Shown here: piece after piece, positions 13,330 through 26,382 of the stretch
Layout: each line of letters begins with the position of its first letter
Numbering within the stretch: the stretch's first letter is position 1
From: Symbiodinium kawagutii
Taxonomy: Eukaryota; Sar; Dinophyceae; Suessiales; Symbiodiniaceae
NCBI GenBank assembly: GCA_009767595.1
Contig: VSDK01010656.1
Span: 176,935 to 240,934 of the forward strand
Length of the DNA: 64,000 nt
Direction: 5' to 3'
Notes under the pieces: generated by a model
What the model was told of the DNA's origin: nothing
Databases searched by the model: none
Seen by the model: the letters and a program-made list of their open reading frames with translations, nothing else
Position numbers and translations under genes: made by a program

Positions 13330-14100
13330 GGCAAATCTAAACGGATTGAATCCAATGATGGTTCTTGAATGTTCTTGATGTTTTTGTCAAACCCTGCTCT
13401 TGCTTCTTGTACCCTCAAGTGAACGCCGCTACTTTTGGGTGTAATCAAGCATGGATGAGTACATGCATTGAGATCCCTGTGCGGATGCTTACTGTACATA
13501 GACTCATGAGGCAGAAACTGAAACAGGTCTTTCCACAATACACATCTGCAAAAAAAGAGTGCTGGAGCCCGTTGCCCTAGGTGAATGCATTCAGTATCTC
13601 TCTATCCAAGGTTTACGTTCACATTTCTGGACCTCCGCTGACCTCATGACCGTTCGGACTTTCAATCTTCAAAGACTGGGGAGGGAACCTTTTGCCTCTT
13701 CCATGTCAAGCTTTTTGCAGACAAGCCTTTGCCCTTTGTCCACAGGACAGCAAGATCCTGAAGTCTCCCAAGTCGGCTGAGTTTGAAAGCAGCAAATTGT
13801 AAACTCGCAAGAACTGCCGTAGGTGGTGTGGTTGAATAACTATCTTCTGCACATCGCAAAGAGTCTTTCACCTTTCACGAACTCGAATTGCACTCCCTTC
13901 CGGTCTCGGGTAGGTTTTCCCTTGGTCTCTGCTTCCCTCTCCTCCAGCTGGAGAAGCGGATCTCGTTGAGCTTTCTCCACGCGTTTTTTCAGGACATACT
14001 CCTCCAAAACCGAGCAATCTGGAGAACTAACGAGTTTTTTCAGGCTCTTTGTGATGCTCCAAATATTTCAGGATGCTTCAATTAAGCATCCCTTAAGGCA
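13330..14100. other. Upstream flank of the CHAT gene; no gene recognised
   Basis: This stretch lies 5' of the CHAT-gene start codon. I see no conserved promoter element; dinoflagellates generally lack a clear TATA box. No other coding exon could be supported. Confidence 0.35.
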
Positions 14101-14626
14101 TTCTCATGCGTTCTCCTCTATGAAAGCTTTGAAGTTTTGACGCGCACTTGACGTGGCACGTGGCCCCGCCTGGAGAGCATCTAAGTCCAACTGGAAATTC
14201 GAGGGCTTCAACGCCAAAACCTGACGAAAGTGACCAGGGACCAGCGACCAGCAAAGAAATCCACATGTTTCTGAGATTTCTAGCTGCATGTGGTGAGAAG
14301 CCATCAGTGAAACGATAAATCTGTGTGGCTCAGTGTCAAATCTTGAGGGTGACTGCAATTGATGAAAAGAATCGGAAGCCAAAAAAGCCTTGTCTTCCTT
14401 GTAGCCTTCACCACCTTGCAGGGTCACCTGATGGAACTTGGTCTTTGAACTCTCTTCTGCTTCACACATGTTCTTGCACTAGGCTTGCAAACAGTGAGGA
14501 GAAAGAAATCAGATCAATGAAGTGAACATTTTGTGCCTCATATCGACCATTGTCGAATGGTCCAGCAGTGACAAGTCCCTTCTGACCATTGAACTTGGTG
14601 TACCTGCCAAATTGCGGCTCTAAGAA

Positions 14627-15052
14627 TCACAAGGCAGTGACACTAAATGAGAACCACGACACTGAGTCCCAGCGCAGGCTGATAAGGTCACTCCTCCTTC
14701 TGCAGCCCCTTGATGATGATGGGAGCTCCTTTAAAGATGACCTCCAAGCTGGAGCAAGTTGAGACCCCATCCAACATCCTTCTGAAGCTTCAACCCTTGG
14801 TCTTTCAAACTTGTTGAAAAATGATACTATCTGGAAAGATGTCAGGAATCCGACCTCAGCAGCCATCTTGGCCACAATCTTTGCATTTCTCTCCAAGTCT
14901 CTCTTGGTTTTGGCCAAATGGTTCTGAAAATCGCGTGCGGTTAGTTGTATGTACATGTTGATAGCAGGCTCCCAAAAGCCAGTGACAGAAGTGAGCAGCA
15001 CCAGAATACTAGAAATCATTGTGTATCTACGATTATCTATGGATAATGGCAA
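14627..15052 (-). CDS. Candidate exons of an unidentified protein with a coiled-coil stretch
   Basis: The minus strand contains an open segment reading NHLAKTKRDLERNAKIVAKM, a typical Lys/Glu/Arg amphipathic helix, which ends in front of a GT donor near 14857. About 100 bp further on, a GAG|G acceptor near 14743 opens a short frame reading VIFKGAPIIIKGLQKEE and then a TGA, which could be a C-terminus. Whether the two belong to one gene is not shown. No family is assigned. Confidence 0.3.
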   Translation of the reverse strand: MPLSIDNRRYTMISSILVLLTSVTGFWEPAINMYIQLTARDFQNHLAKTKRDLERNAKIVAKMAAEVGFLTSFQIVSFFNKFERPRVEASEGCWMGSQLAPAWRSSLKELPSSSRGCRRRSDLISLRWDSVSWFSFSVTAL

Positions 15053-15496
15053 TCTTCTTCCTTGAAATCTCCAATCGAAATGTTGCTATGCAACATCCAC
15101 TCGTGTGTTTGTGCACACCCCTGGCATCAGTCAGTTCACTCTTGATCCCTTGATTGCCTCAGTGTGCTGTATCTATTTGACTCATTTTTGACTGTCAAAA
15201 GCTGCAGTGGTCAAATACCGCTGCAATGCACAAGTGACACATGTTCGAAGTACAAGACAAACCAGAATGGAGTGCGGCCTGAAGATTTCAATGTTTTTCC
15301 TGTGCTGCACCAAGTGAAACCGTGCCTCTGCTGTTTGGCAGAGCTCTTCACTACTGGTCTGGCCGCTTGGACGGCCAATCTTTGCATGCACATAGGGCGA
15401 CTCGGTGAAAGTAATACACACTGTGTGGCTCTGCATGCCGTTGTGTTGAGTCAGTTTTTGTCTGAGAAAATTACAGTTGATCTCAATAATCTCTCA

Positions 15497-15602
15497 ATAT
15501 ATATATATATATATTTATTTATTTATTTATTTATTTATTTATTCATTCATTTATTTATATTTATATATATATATATATACATATTTATATATATATATAT
15601 CA
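15497..15602. repeat. AT-rich simple repeat (TATA and TTTA units)
   Basis: (TA)n, (TTTA)n and (TA)n blocks with few interruptions. Non-coding. Confidence 0.9.
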
Positions 15603-16506
15603 ATGATATCTCAATAGATTTGTGCAAAGTGTCACTGCCCTGATCGCTGTGAGAGATGCAGCAACCTTGGACATCGCAAAGAACGCTGCCTGAAGTCCTT
15701 CCAAATCGCCACTGAGGATTCGACATCACTCCAGGCGGTATGGAGTGCCTTGAAACGCTTCCACAGATCGCCCTGGCCGTGCTTGCCGCGGCCCTTCTTC
15801 TTCTTGAAGAGATTCTTGAGTTTCCTGAAAATAAACCAAATTCTGCTTTTGGAATTCCTGATATTCCAAAGCTTGAGTTTCCTGATATTCCAAAAGCAAG
15901 CTGAAAATCTGCCATTCTCTTAGCACATCTCAGCACCACACTGGATCTTCCAGATTTCTTGGCACCCCTGAAAAAGGTGTTGGGGCCTGGGCTGAAAAGC
16001 TGGAGCCCCCGAAATTGCCGGAAACCAGGCCGGTCAAGTTGCTTCTAGTGGTCAACAAGCATTTTCAGCAACTGACTACAAGGTGTTTCAAAAAACAAAT
16101 GTCTTTGTACCTTGTGAAAAAATCCCTGGCTGAGCAGTAGAGCATAATTGTTTCGTTTTGATATGATCGAATATAGAATTAGACCCTGCAAAAGAATCCT
16201 CTGTCCGGTAAAAGATGGATTTGAACGATGAATGCCATTGCCTACTATGACATACTATGCTCATCAATGTCATATGCCGTAGATATAGCAGGATGCCCAC
16301 ATATGTAGCCACATTGTATATGTTGCTTAGAGTAATGTAGGCTAATGCAATCAAAAAAATTAGCTGCGTACTGTACAGGGAAAAATGAAATTGATGAACA
16401 ACACAGGATATCCCGCAATATACCACAATATAATATAACATCATATAACATCATATAACAAAAATAACATAATAATATTTTATGTCGTGACATGATATAG
16501 CATAGT

Positions 16507-16573
16507 ACAGCGTGATATGATATGATATGATATGATATTGTATGATATGATATGATATGATATGATATGATAT
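16507..16573. repeat. (GATAT)n pentanucleotide microsatellite
   Basis: About a dozen consecutive copies of GATAT with single-base variants. Confidence 0.9.
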
Positions 16574-16962
16574 GCTATGTCAGGATAAAGATGGATAAAC
16601 TGCACTACAATGTAGCATCCACTCAAACACTTACTCAGTCACAGGGCAGAGCGTGGGCAGAAAAAGGTCTGGGTCACAGGGCATCCTTCTAGACCAGTAG
16701 ATTAATGTAGATCATGTACCCGCCTGGTGATGCCGTGATTACCAAGTAGCTGACTGGTCTCTTCCTGAAAGCACATGTGGATCCGTCAAAATTAATTTTG
16801 CTCTTTTAACTGAACATGTCGCGCCACTTTTGGAAGTTAAGATCAGCAAAAAGTGCACGCTGTTGTGGCGAGAACACATTTGCAAGTTGAACTTGTTTGA
16901 GGGATCTCTTTTGGTGGTCCCAACCTAGAGCGATCGACATCGACGGAGTTGGAGAGAAGACA

Positions 16963-17262
16963 TCAACATCATCCTCAACATCATTATCATCTTCATCATC
17001 ATCATCATCATCGTCGTCGTCGTCGTCATCATCATCAAGCACTAGTCATCAATCATCAGTCACCAATCATCAGTCACTAATCATCAATAATCAATCATGA
17101 GCACCATCATCAAGCATCAAATCACCATCACCGGTCATCATCATAATCGTCATAATCACCGCTATCATCATGAACCATCCAGCGTAAAGCATCAATCATC
17201 AATTATCGATCATCAACATCATCACCATCATCATGACGCTGACGAGGGTTGATGATGATGAT
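16963..17262. repeat. ATC-triplet region (TCATCA), partly degenerate
   Basis: Dense CATCAT, CGTCGT and ATCATCA units include a perfect core near 16990-17036. The later part is diluted to phrases such as AATCATCA and CATCATC. The Asp- and Ser-run frames over it are repeat artefacts. Confidence 0.85.
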
Positions 17263-18080
17263 GATGTTTTTGACAATGATGATGACTGTGATGGTGATGG
17301 GCATTCTGATACTGATGCCACTGCAAAACACCCAGAAACAGCAAACACCATCTTCTGAACCTCAACGAAAACAATAAAAAGACAGGGCTCGGAGTGTACT
17401 TCAGCCGCGTCCTGCCGGTCCCAAGACCGGAGATAAAACCATTTGGGTGTGCCTTGTGCATAAAAACAGGACATGATAGTGCCAGAGGATATGCAATATA
17501 GCAGTAGCATTGCCAGAGGATATGCAACCTAAAGTAGCAAATGTGGTATCACACAATACATCTGCATGCAAGGCACTAGAACATGCCACTCTCAGTATGC
17601 AATATCACATATGGTGCAACCCACGCAGGATCTGTCAGACCACATATTGTATGACGTATTTTGACATCATACGTTTTAAGATATGTTTTGTGAAATATCC
17701 CAGAATAAGAAAGGAAACAAACGATGTAGAAAATCGTGCAGAGCGATGAGCTGTGCAACAATCAGTAGTACAGTCCATCTATCCGAGATGTTGACCCTCC
17801 AGGAATCGTAATTTTGTCTGTCAGTGTCTGTTGGATACGACCTTTCAGCTTCGGACAGCTTGGCCTCTGGGTTCCTGGAAACAGCACTGATTTTGGTGTG
17901 CTATGGCCTAGAAATTCAGCTGAGAGCAAGGCCCGTCGCAAGAAAGTGGCTGATTCGCCAGGCGTTTGGACAAGAAGCCTTGCCAAGCGAAGCAGCCTAT
18001 GCCAAGACATCTCGCAGTCTCAAGTGCAGTCTATGCATACACATGACTGTAGATACTAATATATACATATAGTTAGATAA

Positions 18081-19243
<1,163 letters not shown>

Positions 19244-19259
19244 GATACATATGTACACA

Positions 19260-21000
19260 ATGTACTCGTGCTTCCTTGTTTCATCCGTCGCATGCTGTTG
19301 AAAGAGCATCCACCACTCACGGCGAGGCACCAAGGGTCACCTCCAAGTGCCCTGTCCGCAAGAAGTTCCTGGCAGCTTCCCAGGGCACCGCCACCCAACG
19401 GAGAAGAGCTACAGCGGAGTGCAGCGGCAACGAAAAACACATCAAGATACATCAACCACAAATTCAACTCAATTCATCCACAATCTTTCAGCTTTAAACA
19501 TCTTCTACAGATTCCTCCAAAGCTACTTTCAAGCTCGCAAACGTGCTGCGATGTACGTATTAAACAAATCGCTCTCTGCCTCTTGTCGGAACATTGAGGT
19601 ATCGCCGAATTCCCCGGCCTCAAGATGAAACTCTCGCAAAGCTTGGCCAACCCAACAGCTCGAAGCTTTTCAGTATGAACTCATCTTGTGCCAGCCTACT
19701 TGTCATGCCCCAAAAATGCCTAAATGATATCCCCAAAATCAAGTCTACAAGTCTACCAGCCTTGCGAATGGACATCGGAGTGGCCAAGCTGCGCAAGTTG
19801 TTCCCAGTTCGTGGCGAGGCTTGGGAAACATGTGTGTGTGTGCACAGAAACTCTTGAACACTGTTGTTCAACCACTTTGAAAAGCCTCAAGTTCAAGAAT
19901 TTCCAAAAGCTACAGGCTTGGCGTGAACAAGCATACTTGGATTTCACCTGGAATGCTTGACAGCAAGGTGACTGTTTCCACCTCAAGAAAAATACCAGTA
20001 TGGCCACATATCTTTGATAGCATTACCTGGTGTCAGCTCACTTTTTCTAAGAACTCACAAACAAATACTGTATATACAGGCACGAAATGGAAAAACACTG
20101 TAACGCCATTCGACACGACATCTTTGACATGTGGACATGTGACCTGGCATCCTCAAGTTTGGCCTTGACCCTGCTGTCATTTCGGCACTGTGTTTCAGAA
20201 GTAAAATTGTACCCTTTAGAACCTTTCAAGCTTGAAAACCTTCAGAACCTTTCAGAACCTTCCTTAACCTTCCTTAACCTTTCTTTGAAAGAGCCAGAAT
20301 GGAACATCTTTCAGAACCTTTGGGAAGCCTCAGAACATGGAAACCCTTTAGTGCTCCTAAACTGCTCCAAAACCTCAAGATCCGGAGCCTGCTTGGTGTG
20401 CCCAGTTGTCATCCTTTTGGTGGTCACTGGCTGCTTAAGGGCCTTAAGGGGGACATTTTCTGGTTGAGAAAATGATTTCTTGATGGTTCTTGTAGCCCTT
20501 CCATGGCTCCCTGAACTTTCTCCGCTGAGCTGGATGTAATCGATGCTTCGATGTTGGTGGACTCGCACTGACTTGATGCATGAACTGATGTACCGTGCTC
20601 CTGAGCTTTAACTTGATGCGAGCTGCTGGGGAAGTCCCCTTTGGAAACCTATGGGGACCACTACTTTGGGGACCACTACTTTGAGGACTTCGGAAGCTGG
20701 GTCAAACCTCTTTTAAGATCTGAGAAAATTATGAAGATGCAAGGCATTGCAAGACCACAAGTTTTCACTCTTGGGGAAGAATCTGCATTTCCTGCCTCAA
20801 TGCGTACTATAAGGCTCCAAATTATGAAAGCAAAGTAGCTCATCAAGCCTGCGCAATGTTATGCAATGGAAAGGGCTGGCAGGGATAATGTGTCTGCTTC
20901 ACTACTGCGCCTGCGTTTAACACCAAATGCTGGCACTTTTGGACCTGGAGAGAAAATGCATGAAAATACGACTGTAATAAGAAAAAACCACGAACCAGTA
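19260..21000. other. No supported gene; small repeats
   Basis: No family is recognised. A cluster of AACCTTTCAGAACCTT-type units occurs at about 20215-20330. A minus-strand frame next to the satellite starts with a hydrophobic, Cys- and Ala-rich stretch (about 19467-19290), but it runs into the repeat and has no second line of support. Confidence 0.35.
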
Positions 21001-21049
21001 ACGCCGCGGTGAAAATTCTCATTGAAGAACTCTTGTCACCGTGGCAGTG

Positions 21050-21240
21050 CACCTGGTACGTGTTGCAGTCCATCTTCCTTAGTAACTTCTCTTTGTGGTC
21101 AATTCTCTTCTCTCTTTCTTGCACGCGCTTCTCTTGCCAAGGTAGCTACTGCTTCAAGTTCCAAGGCTGCTGCAGTATATCCTCCCGATGAGTGAATTTC
21201 TTCTCCATTTCAAGCTCTTGACATCCCTGCAAGCATCTGC
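21050..21240 (-). CDS. Candidate coiled-coil exons
   Basis: Minus strand. From a GCAG|G acceptor near 21228 a frame reads GCQELEMEKKFTHRE and then meets a GA donor. About 45 bp on, a Lys/Arg/Glu-rich helix (KRVQEREKRIDHKEKLLRKM) runs to a GT donor near 21050. Composition and splice signals match the coiled-coil genes on the right of the window. No name can be given. Confidence 0.4.
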
Positions 21241-22604
21241 AAGCTGCAACAGAAAGTCACTTCTTGAATTGCTGAACTTTGGAGCATTCGAGTCTGTCCA
21301 GTGCCAAGCTTGTTAAAGATACTGCACCACAGTAGCAGTAGCATTGCCTTGACGAAACCAACCACTCCCTGTAAACATAGGAGCAGCAATGCACAAAGAT
21401 GGTACAGCATCAGGACGCGAAGCCGCTCCTTCGCCAGGTGCCATCCAAGGGGTGTGCTTTCTGAGGGTTCTGTGCATGGCACACATGGCATGAATAGACA
21501 AAGACCAACAGGAAGAAATCGCCAAGAAGTTAACCTTTGATATCCCCACTCGGCCAAGAAGTCAACCAACAGAATGGGAGAGAAGGCTCAGTGGGACAAT
21601 GACATGCACGCTCAAGACAGATTGTCCCTATGAAGAGATTCCAGCAGTAGTTGAGATATGCTAGTGGCTCAAAACCCCAATGGAAAAGTGGAAACGACCT
21701 AGATTGCTGCTCAGCTATGGTCAACTCCCCAACTTAGGAAGACAACATGGAGAACTGGAAAATCCCGGACCGCAGGAGCCGAACCCTGATGCGGACAAGC
21801 TCTTTTAACGGCAAAGAAAACATGCAGAATCTGCAGTCTGGCAGTCTCGTCTGCCTGGTCGTTGGGACATTAACAACGTTACGCAGCTGCATCAAATGGT
21901 GTCATCTCATTCATATTTGCTGACTGTGTTCCGAGAACTTCATGACCAACCCCATCATTGATGCAGCTCCGCCAAGAAAAAATTCAACCTACAGGCATGC
22001 TGTTTGCAGCATTGCCATCGCCATCTGTCACGGCCACATAGAATTGCCTTTCTTTATTTCAAAACATATTCGTGAAACATTCGTCATTCCTCGATGCGGG
22101 GCTGCGGTCACTGTGGCATGGCATATTTATCCGCCAAGAGTCCTATGCTCCGCATATCTGAGACCGGTCTGGATATCTGACTTCAGCTGAACCTGCAGCA
22201 GCAAACGTGCCATCAAAGGACTTCAGTAAACAAAATTGAGACAAAATTAGAACGTTCTTAAACCAAAAACGGAAAAAAATCTCATTTTGGTGCCTGCTTT
22301 CTTCTATCTCATCCAAGACAGCGTATGTTCGCTTGACTGACCGAACAACCTTTCTTGCCACACCTACACTTTTACAAAAATGGGTAAGTCTCGTACAAAC
22401 TTTGCCGTGTGCCAAAACGCGACAGCCCTTGACCACCAAAACCACTTCCAAGCCCAGTGCAAGCAACCATGACCTCCTCCAATCTCATCTCCTCCTCAGT
22501 GTACTCAGTGTAACAAATGTGGGACTTTCACTCAGAAAGGCACCTAATCACAAAGGGGAACCGAAAGAAGAAACAGAAAATAATGGGGTGTGGATGGTTC
22601 AGCA

Positions 22605-22677
22605 NNNNNNNNNNNNNNNNNNNNNNNNNNNNNNNNNNNNNNNNNNNNNNNNNNNNNNNNNNNNNNNNNNNNNNNNN
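22605..22677. other. Assembly gap (73 N)
   Basis: A run of N. The six bases TCAGCA end the left flank and also begin the right flank, so the flanks may overlap and the real gap may be shorter than drawn. Confidence 0.98.
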
Positions 22678-22809
22678 TCAGCAGCGATCCACAGGTATGG
22701 AACGGTCCGGATCGCCTATGTTTTTGTATGGATCAGAGCATGGAACGGATATCGTCCCCGGTGCCTGATCCATACCTTTTATTTTGAGCTGCAGCCTTGA
22801 ATAGTCATC

Positions 22810-23766
22810 TTAATCATGGCAAGGCTCATATTCATTGAGGCTCCCAATGTCTAGAACTCTCGAAACACCGCGTCTTCCGAACTCAACTCGAGAAGCAAAA
22901 TAAGGAAGATCTGTGACATCAGACATGACGTAGGCACACTCCACTGCAGGTTTCCCGGACATCCCAGAGAGCACAGCTCTTCCAAAACGTGCAGCTGCGT
23001 AGGCCATCGACAGGGTCGCTGATCCTTTGCCGTTCTTCTTGATCACTACGTCTGTGCCCGCGTCCTGTGTCTTCTTATCCAAGTCCTTTATTTCCAAGTC
23101 ATCAATCTTGGCTGCCATAGGCTCTTGTGAGAACACTGGCATGATGGTAATGCCATGGTGGCCTCCGATCACTGGCACTTCCACAATGCTTGGATGACAA
23201 CCCACACTATCAGATACAAATTTGTTGGCCCTGACGCAATCTAAAGTTGTAACTCCAACAATTTTCGTTGGATCAAGGCCAGCTTTCTTATAGAGCTCGG
23301 ACATGGCTGGGACAATGGAATTGATAGGATTTACAATCAATGCCACAACCGCCTGCGGGCAGAACTTTGCGCAAGCTTCTACGATGCCTTTGGCAATGTC
23401 AGCATTGACTTTGAAGAGATGGTCTCTTGTCATTCCAGGCTTTCGCGGCATGCCAGCCGCAACAAGGACTAAACTGCAACCTGAGAGGCACTCCTTCAAG
23501 TGCTCCTTGGGAGCACTGTCAACCCCCAAACAATATCCTGTCACTTTGACTTTGCTCTCCATGTGTCCCAGGTCGGCTGCAACTCCATCTGCAGGTACCA
23601 TCGCCACATTTACATCGAAAATCGCAAGCTCAGAAATGCTGGGCTCCATGGCCATCAACAAGCACAATGGCTGTCCAATCCCACCAGCACCTCCGCAAAC
23701 GCACACCTTGTGTGAACCACCTCCCATCATCGCTTTGCGGATTCCAGAGGAACATGATGAGCCCAT
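22810..23766 (-). CDS. Malate dehydrogenase, NAD-dependent, intronless catalytic domain
   Basis: Catalyses malate + NAD+ = oxaloacetate + NADH. From ATG at 23766 the frame gives 318 residues with TAA at 22812-22810, close to the usual 310-340. The nucleotide-binding loop GGAGGIG is at 25-31 and the NAD-binding Asp at 51 (IFDV). Substrate Arg108 and Arg114 lie in MPRKPGMTRD. Asn146 is in VNPINS. Asp176 and Arg179 are in LDCVRAN, and catalytic His203 is in GGHHG. All key residues are present. The order and motifs fit the mitochondrial/glyoxysomal-type MDH family. The frame stays open upstream of this ATG, without another ATG, to a TGA near 23925. An N-terminal extension or targeting peptide from an unseen exon is therefore possible: a pyrimidine-rich stretch ending TTTTAG lies near 23901. 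Unlike its neighbours, about 1 kb is uninterrupted by introns. Confidence 0.95.
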   Translation of the reverse strand: MGSSCSSGIRKAMMGGGSHKVCVCGGAGGIGQPLCLLMAMEPSISELAIFDVNVAMVPADGVAADLGHMESKVKVTGYCLGVDSAPKEHLKECLSGCSLVLVAAGMPRKPGMTRDHLFKVNADIAKGIVEACAKFCPQAVVALIVNPINSIVPAMSELYKKAGLDPTKIVGVTTLDCVRANKFVSDSVGCHPSIVEVPVIGGHHGITIMPVFSQEPMAAKIDDLEIKDLDKKTQDAGTDVVIKKNGKGSATLSMAYAAARFGRAVLSGMSGKPAVECAYVMSDVTDLPYFASRVEFGRRGVSRVLDIGSLNEYEPCHD

Positions 23767-23929
23767 CTGCGTCGGGAAAGGCCACTCCTGAGCTTCAGTG
23801 AGCTTGAACCCAGACCCACAGATGTCCGTTGTCCTCGGTTTTGGCACGCCAGGCACTTCAACTGCTACACTTGCTACACGCCTTGCAACCAAACTAAAAC
23901 AGGGGAGGGCGGCGCACCACGTCTTTGAG

Positions 23930-26200
23930 TAGAACTCCGATCAGGCCCTTAAAGCCAGCGAAGAGAGCGAACGTATGCACCACCCTCAGCTGCAGGAATT
24001 CGAAAGAGTCTTCTGTTGAGGCAGCGTTGGGGTAGCAGGGGGTAGTGGGAAAAAGTTCTGCGTGCGTGTGTGTGCGTGTCTCTCTGTGCGAAACGTTTTG
24101 GCTTGACCTGATCAATACCAAAACGATTTCTGCAGCACGACAGTTTGGATCAGCTCAACGTACCGCCACTCGAACCGAGCATCGGGCATACCTAGAAACT
24201 CGACGGTGGCAAGGATGACAGAGTGAGATGATACACTTCTAGGCCTGTCAGATCCCCTGCTTCTACGAAGCTGCATCTGGACAGGCAGATTCTCTCAACT
24301 GTAAACACCTTAAGCTTGTTCCATGAGAATTACAAGGGAGGAGCACCCATTCATCAGTAGGCTCAGCATGTTCAGGCTTCCAGTGACCTGAGCAGGAAGA
24401 GACAGACTTTTTACAAGGCAAAATCGGGCCTTGCGAATGCATCTGACATCCTACCGTTGTGGAGGTCGGTATCTTTTTGCTTCAGCTCAACATATTGCTG
24501 GCCAAGACACGACCGCGCATGTGGATATCACTTGGACCTCTGTGGGTTCTTTCTCCGACTGTTCAGGCAGAAAGTGGTCTATTTTCAATCAAACAAACTG
24601 ATTGAGTTCTAAGTCCACTGCTCCCTGCAGCAGCGTGCACGAAAAGCAGCAGGTCTGGCCAAAACCGGGGGACAAGATGCCAAAACCGGGGAACAAAATG
24701 GGACAAAGCACACAAGTTTGACCCAGTCCGGGCCTCCGCTGGAGATGGCACCATACTTCCACGAGAGTTGTACAGCGGGGACCGAATCAGTTATTGAAGT
24801 CTTGAAGTTGCACGACTGCCAGGGTTTTGTACAGACTTGTCTGAGGTTGTATAAGTTACACAAGTTATCCAAGTTATGCAAGCTATATAAGCTATAAAAG
24901 TTATATATATATATACATATATATATACATACATACATACATACATACATGTATGTTTTAAAAGTTACACGTTGTTTATTGTTTTTCTTTCTCTACTTTG
25001 CTTCGGCACATCATGTCGTTTCAAAGGTTGGCGCTGCACGAAGCCACTGAGCTCTATTCGTTCAGCCGATTCCTTCAACGGTACTCGCAGCCGAGAGCTA
25101 AGAAAGCACCGGAGTCCGGAGATCATCGGAGATCCAATGTGATGCACAATGCAAGAGCTGGCTTTCAAATCCAAGAGCTCGTAGCAGCTCGCAGGATGCA
25201 CATGTGTTGTGTTGAACACGGGGCACATCCCTTGTCCTCTCAGCAACTCTTTTTCCAGGCTGCCACCTGACTGAATCGCACGACGTGCAAATGCATTTCT
25301 CTTAATTGGATGCAGGAGCCGTGCTGCTTCATCAGCACAGCATTCCTGCACTTTGAGAAGAAGGCAACATCCAAAACAACTTGCAAAAACGAAACATTTA
25401 CATGCTCTCCACGCGCTCTTTGTTTTGCAGATGTGTAGTACATTTAGAGTGAAGACATGTGAAGACCAAAGATCTCTCTCCTGAAACACTCCCAAAACTG
25501 TTTCAAAGCTCTCCCTGACCTTACTTCTCGGTGGAGGTGAAACTTTGGGTCTGCCATTTTATAGCCACCCAAAGCTTGCCAAGTGAAACGCTCTGTTTCT
25601 GGGAAAGTCCAAGTGGACGAAGAGAGGGAACACAAAGATTGATGGCTGTCGACTGGAAATGAAGTGAAAAGTAAAACGTGATAAAATGTGTGCCATTCAC
25701 AATCACTTACGTAACCCTACCGCATATATATATATATATATATATACATATGTGTCTATATATATATATATATATATATTATGTATGTACATATGTATTT
25801 ATATTTATATATTTACATAGCAATATACATTGTGCATGTGTGTGTGTGCATCTTAGATGCATAAATGACATACGTAATGTATATGCCAAATCTAGTTATT
25901 CAATCTTATTCATGTACTTGTACAGCATGTATACACCGAGAAAGAGGAAGGAAAAAAACAGAGCAAAACATGTACATTGCGCTCAGGTGGCGAGTGGGAT
26001 TGGCTCACATTCCTTCAAATCTCCTGACAGCAGTGTCTGGTGCTCATGCAATGAGTGTTGCAGATTTCAAGCTGGGCCTCCAAGGGTGTAGAACCCATGA
26101 GGGCTTAGAGTGCTACATAACTGTCCTGGCAATGCAAGGCTTTGAAAAATAACAAATGGATCTGATCTGACCAAATGGATCTGATCTGATCTTTCGCGCA
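23930..26200. other. No supported gene; AT and GT microsatellites
   Basis: This stretch lies upstream of the malate dehydrogenase gene. It contains TATA/CATA tracts at about 24898-24950 and 25721-25830 and a short GT run near 24058. Open frames are short and without family signals. Confidence 0.4.
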
Positions 26201-26221
26201 TCTGCAAAATGAAACCCCCAC

Positions 26222-26382
26222 CTTCGTGGGACCATGACGGGGGGTCTCGGCGGGCGCCGAGTTTTCCTGTCCCACATGTCGTTCAGGCAGAACCGAGTCT
26301 TCCTCCGAAGGATCCGGGAGCAGATCTTCCGGCATGACCAGATTCGTGTACCTCAATCGTGCGGATCGAACCAAGGCCAAAC
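26222..26382 (-). CDS. Candidate exon encoding an acidic, Pro-rich segment
   Basis: CTTCAG|G acceptor at 26382, an uninterrupted frame of about 53 codons, and a GT donor after 26222. The segment includes NLVMPEDLLPDPSEEDSVLP, is rich in Pro and Glu, and is more GC-rich than its surroundings, which favours coding. A second AG|G lies inside at 26351, so the exon may be shorter. Right after it a direct duplication of GATCAGATCCATTTG occurs (about 26140-26185). The protein is unknown. Confidence 0.4.

Larger units (their letters stand above)
15960..17800. other. Microsatellite-rich stretch without a supported gene
   Basis: It contains AT-rich sequence, a GATAT pentamer array, a scattered ATC/TCATCA triplet region and the flank before the CATATA satellite. 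Long Ser, Asp or His frames here come from the triplet repeats and are not credible genes. Confidence 0.6.
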
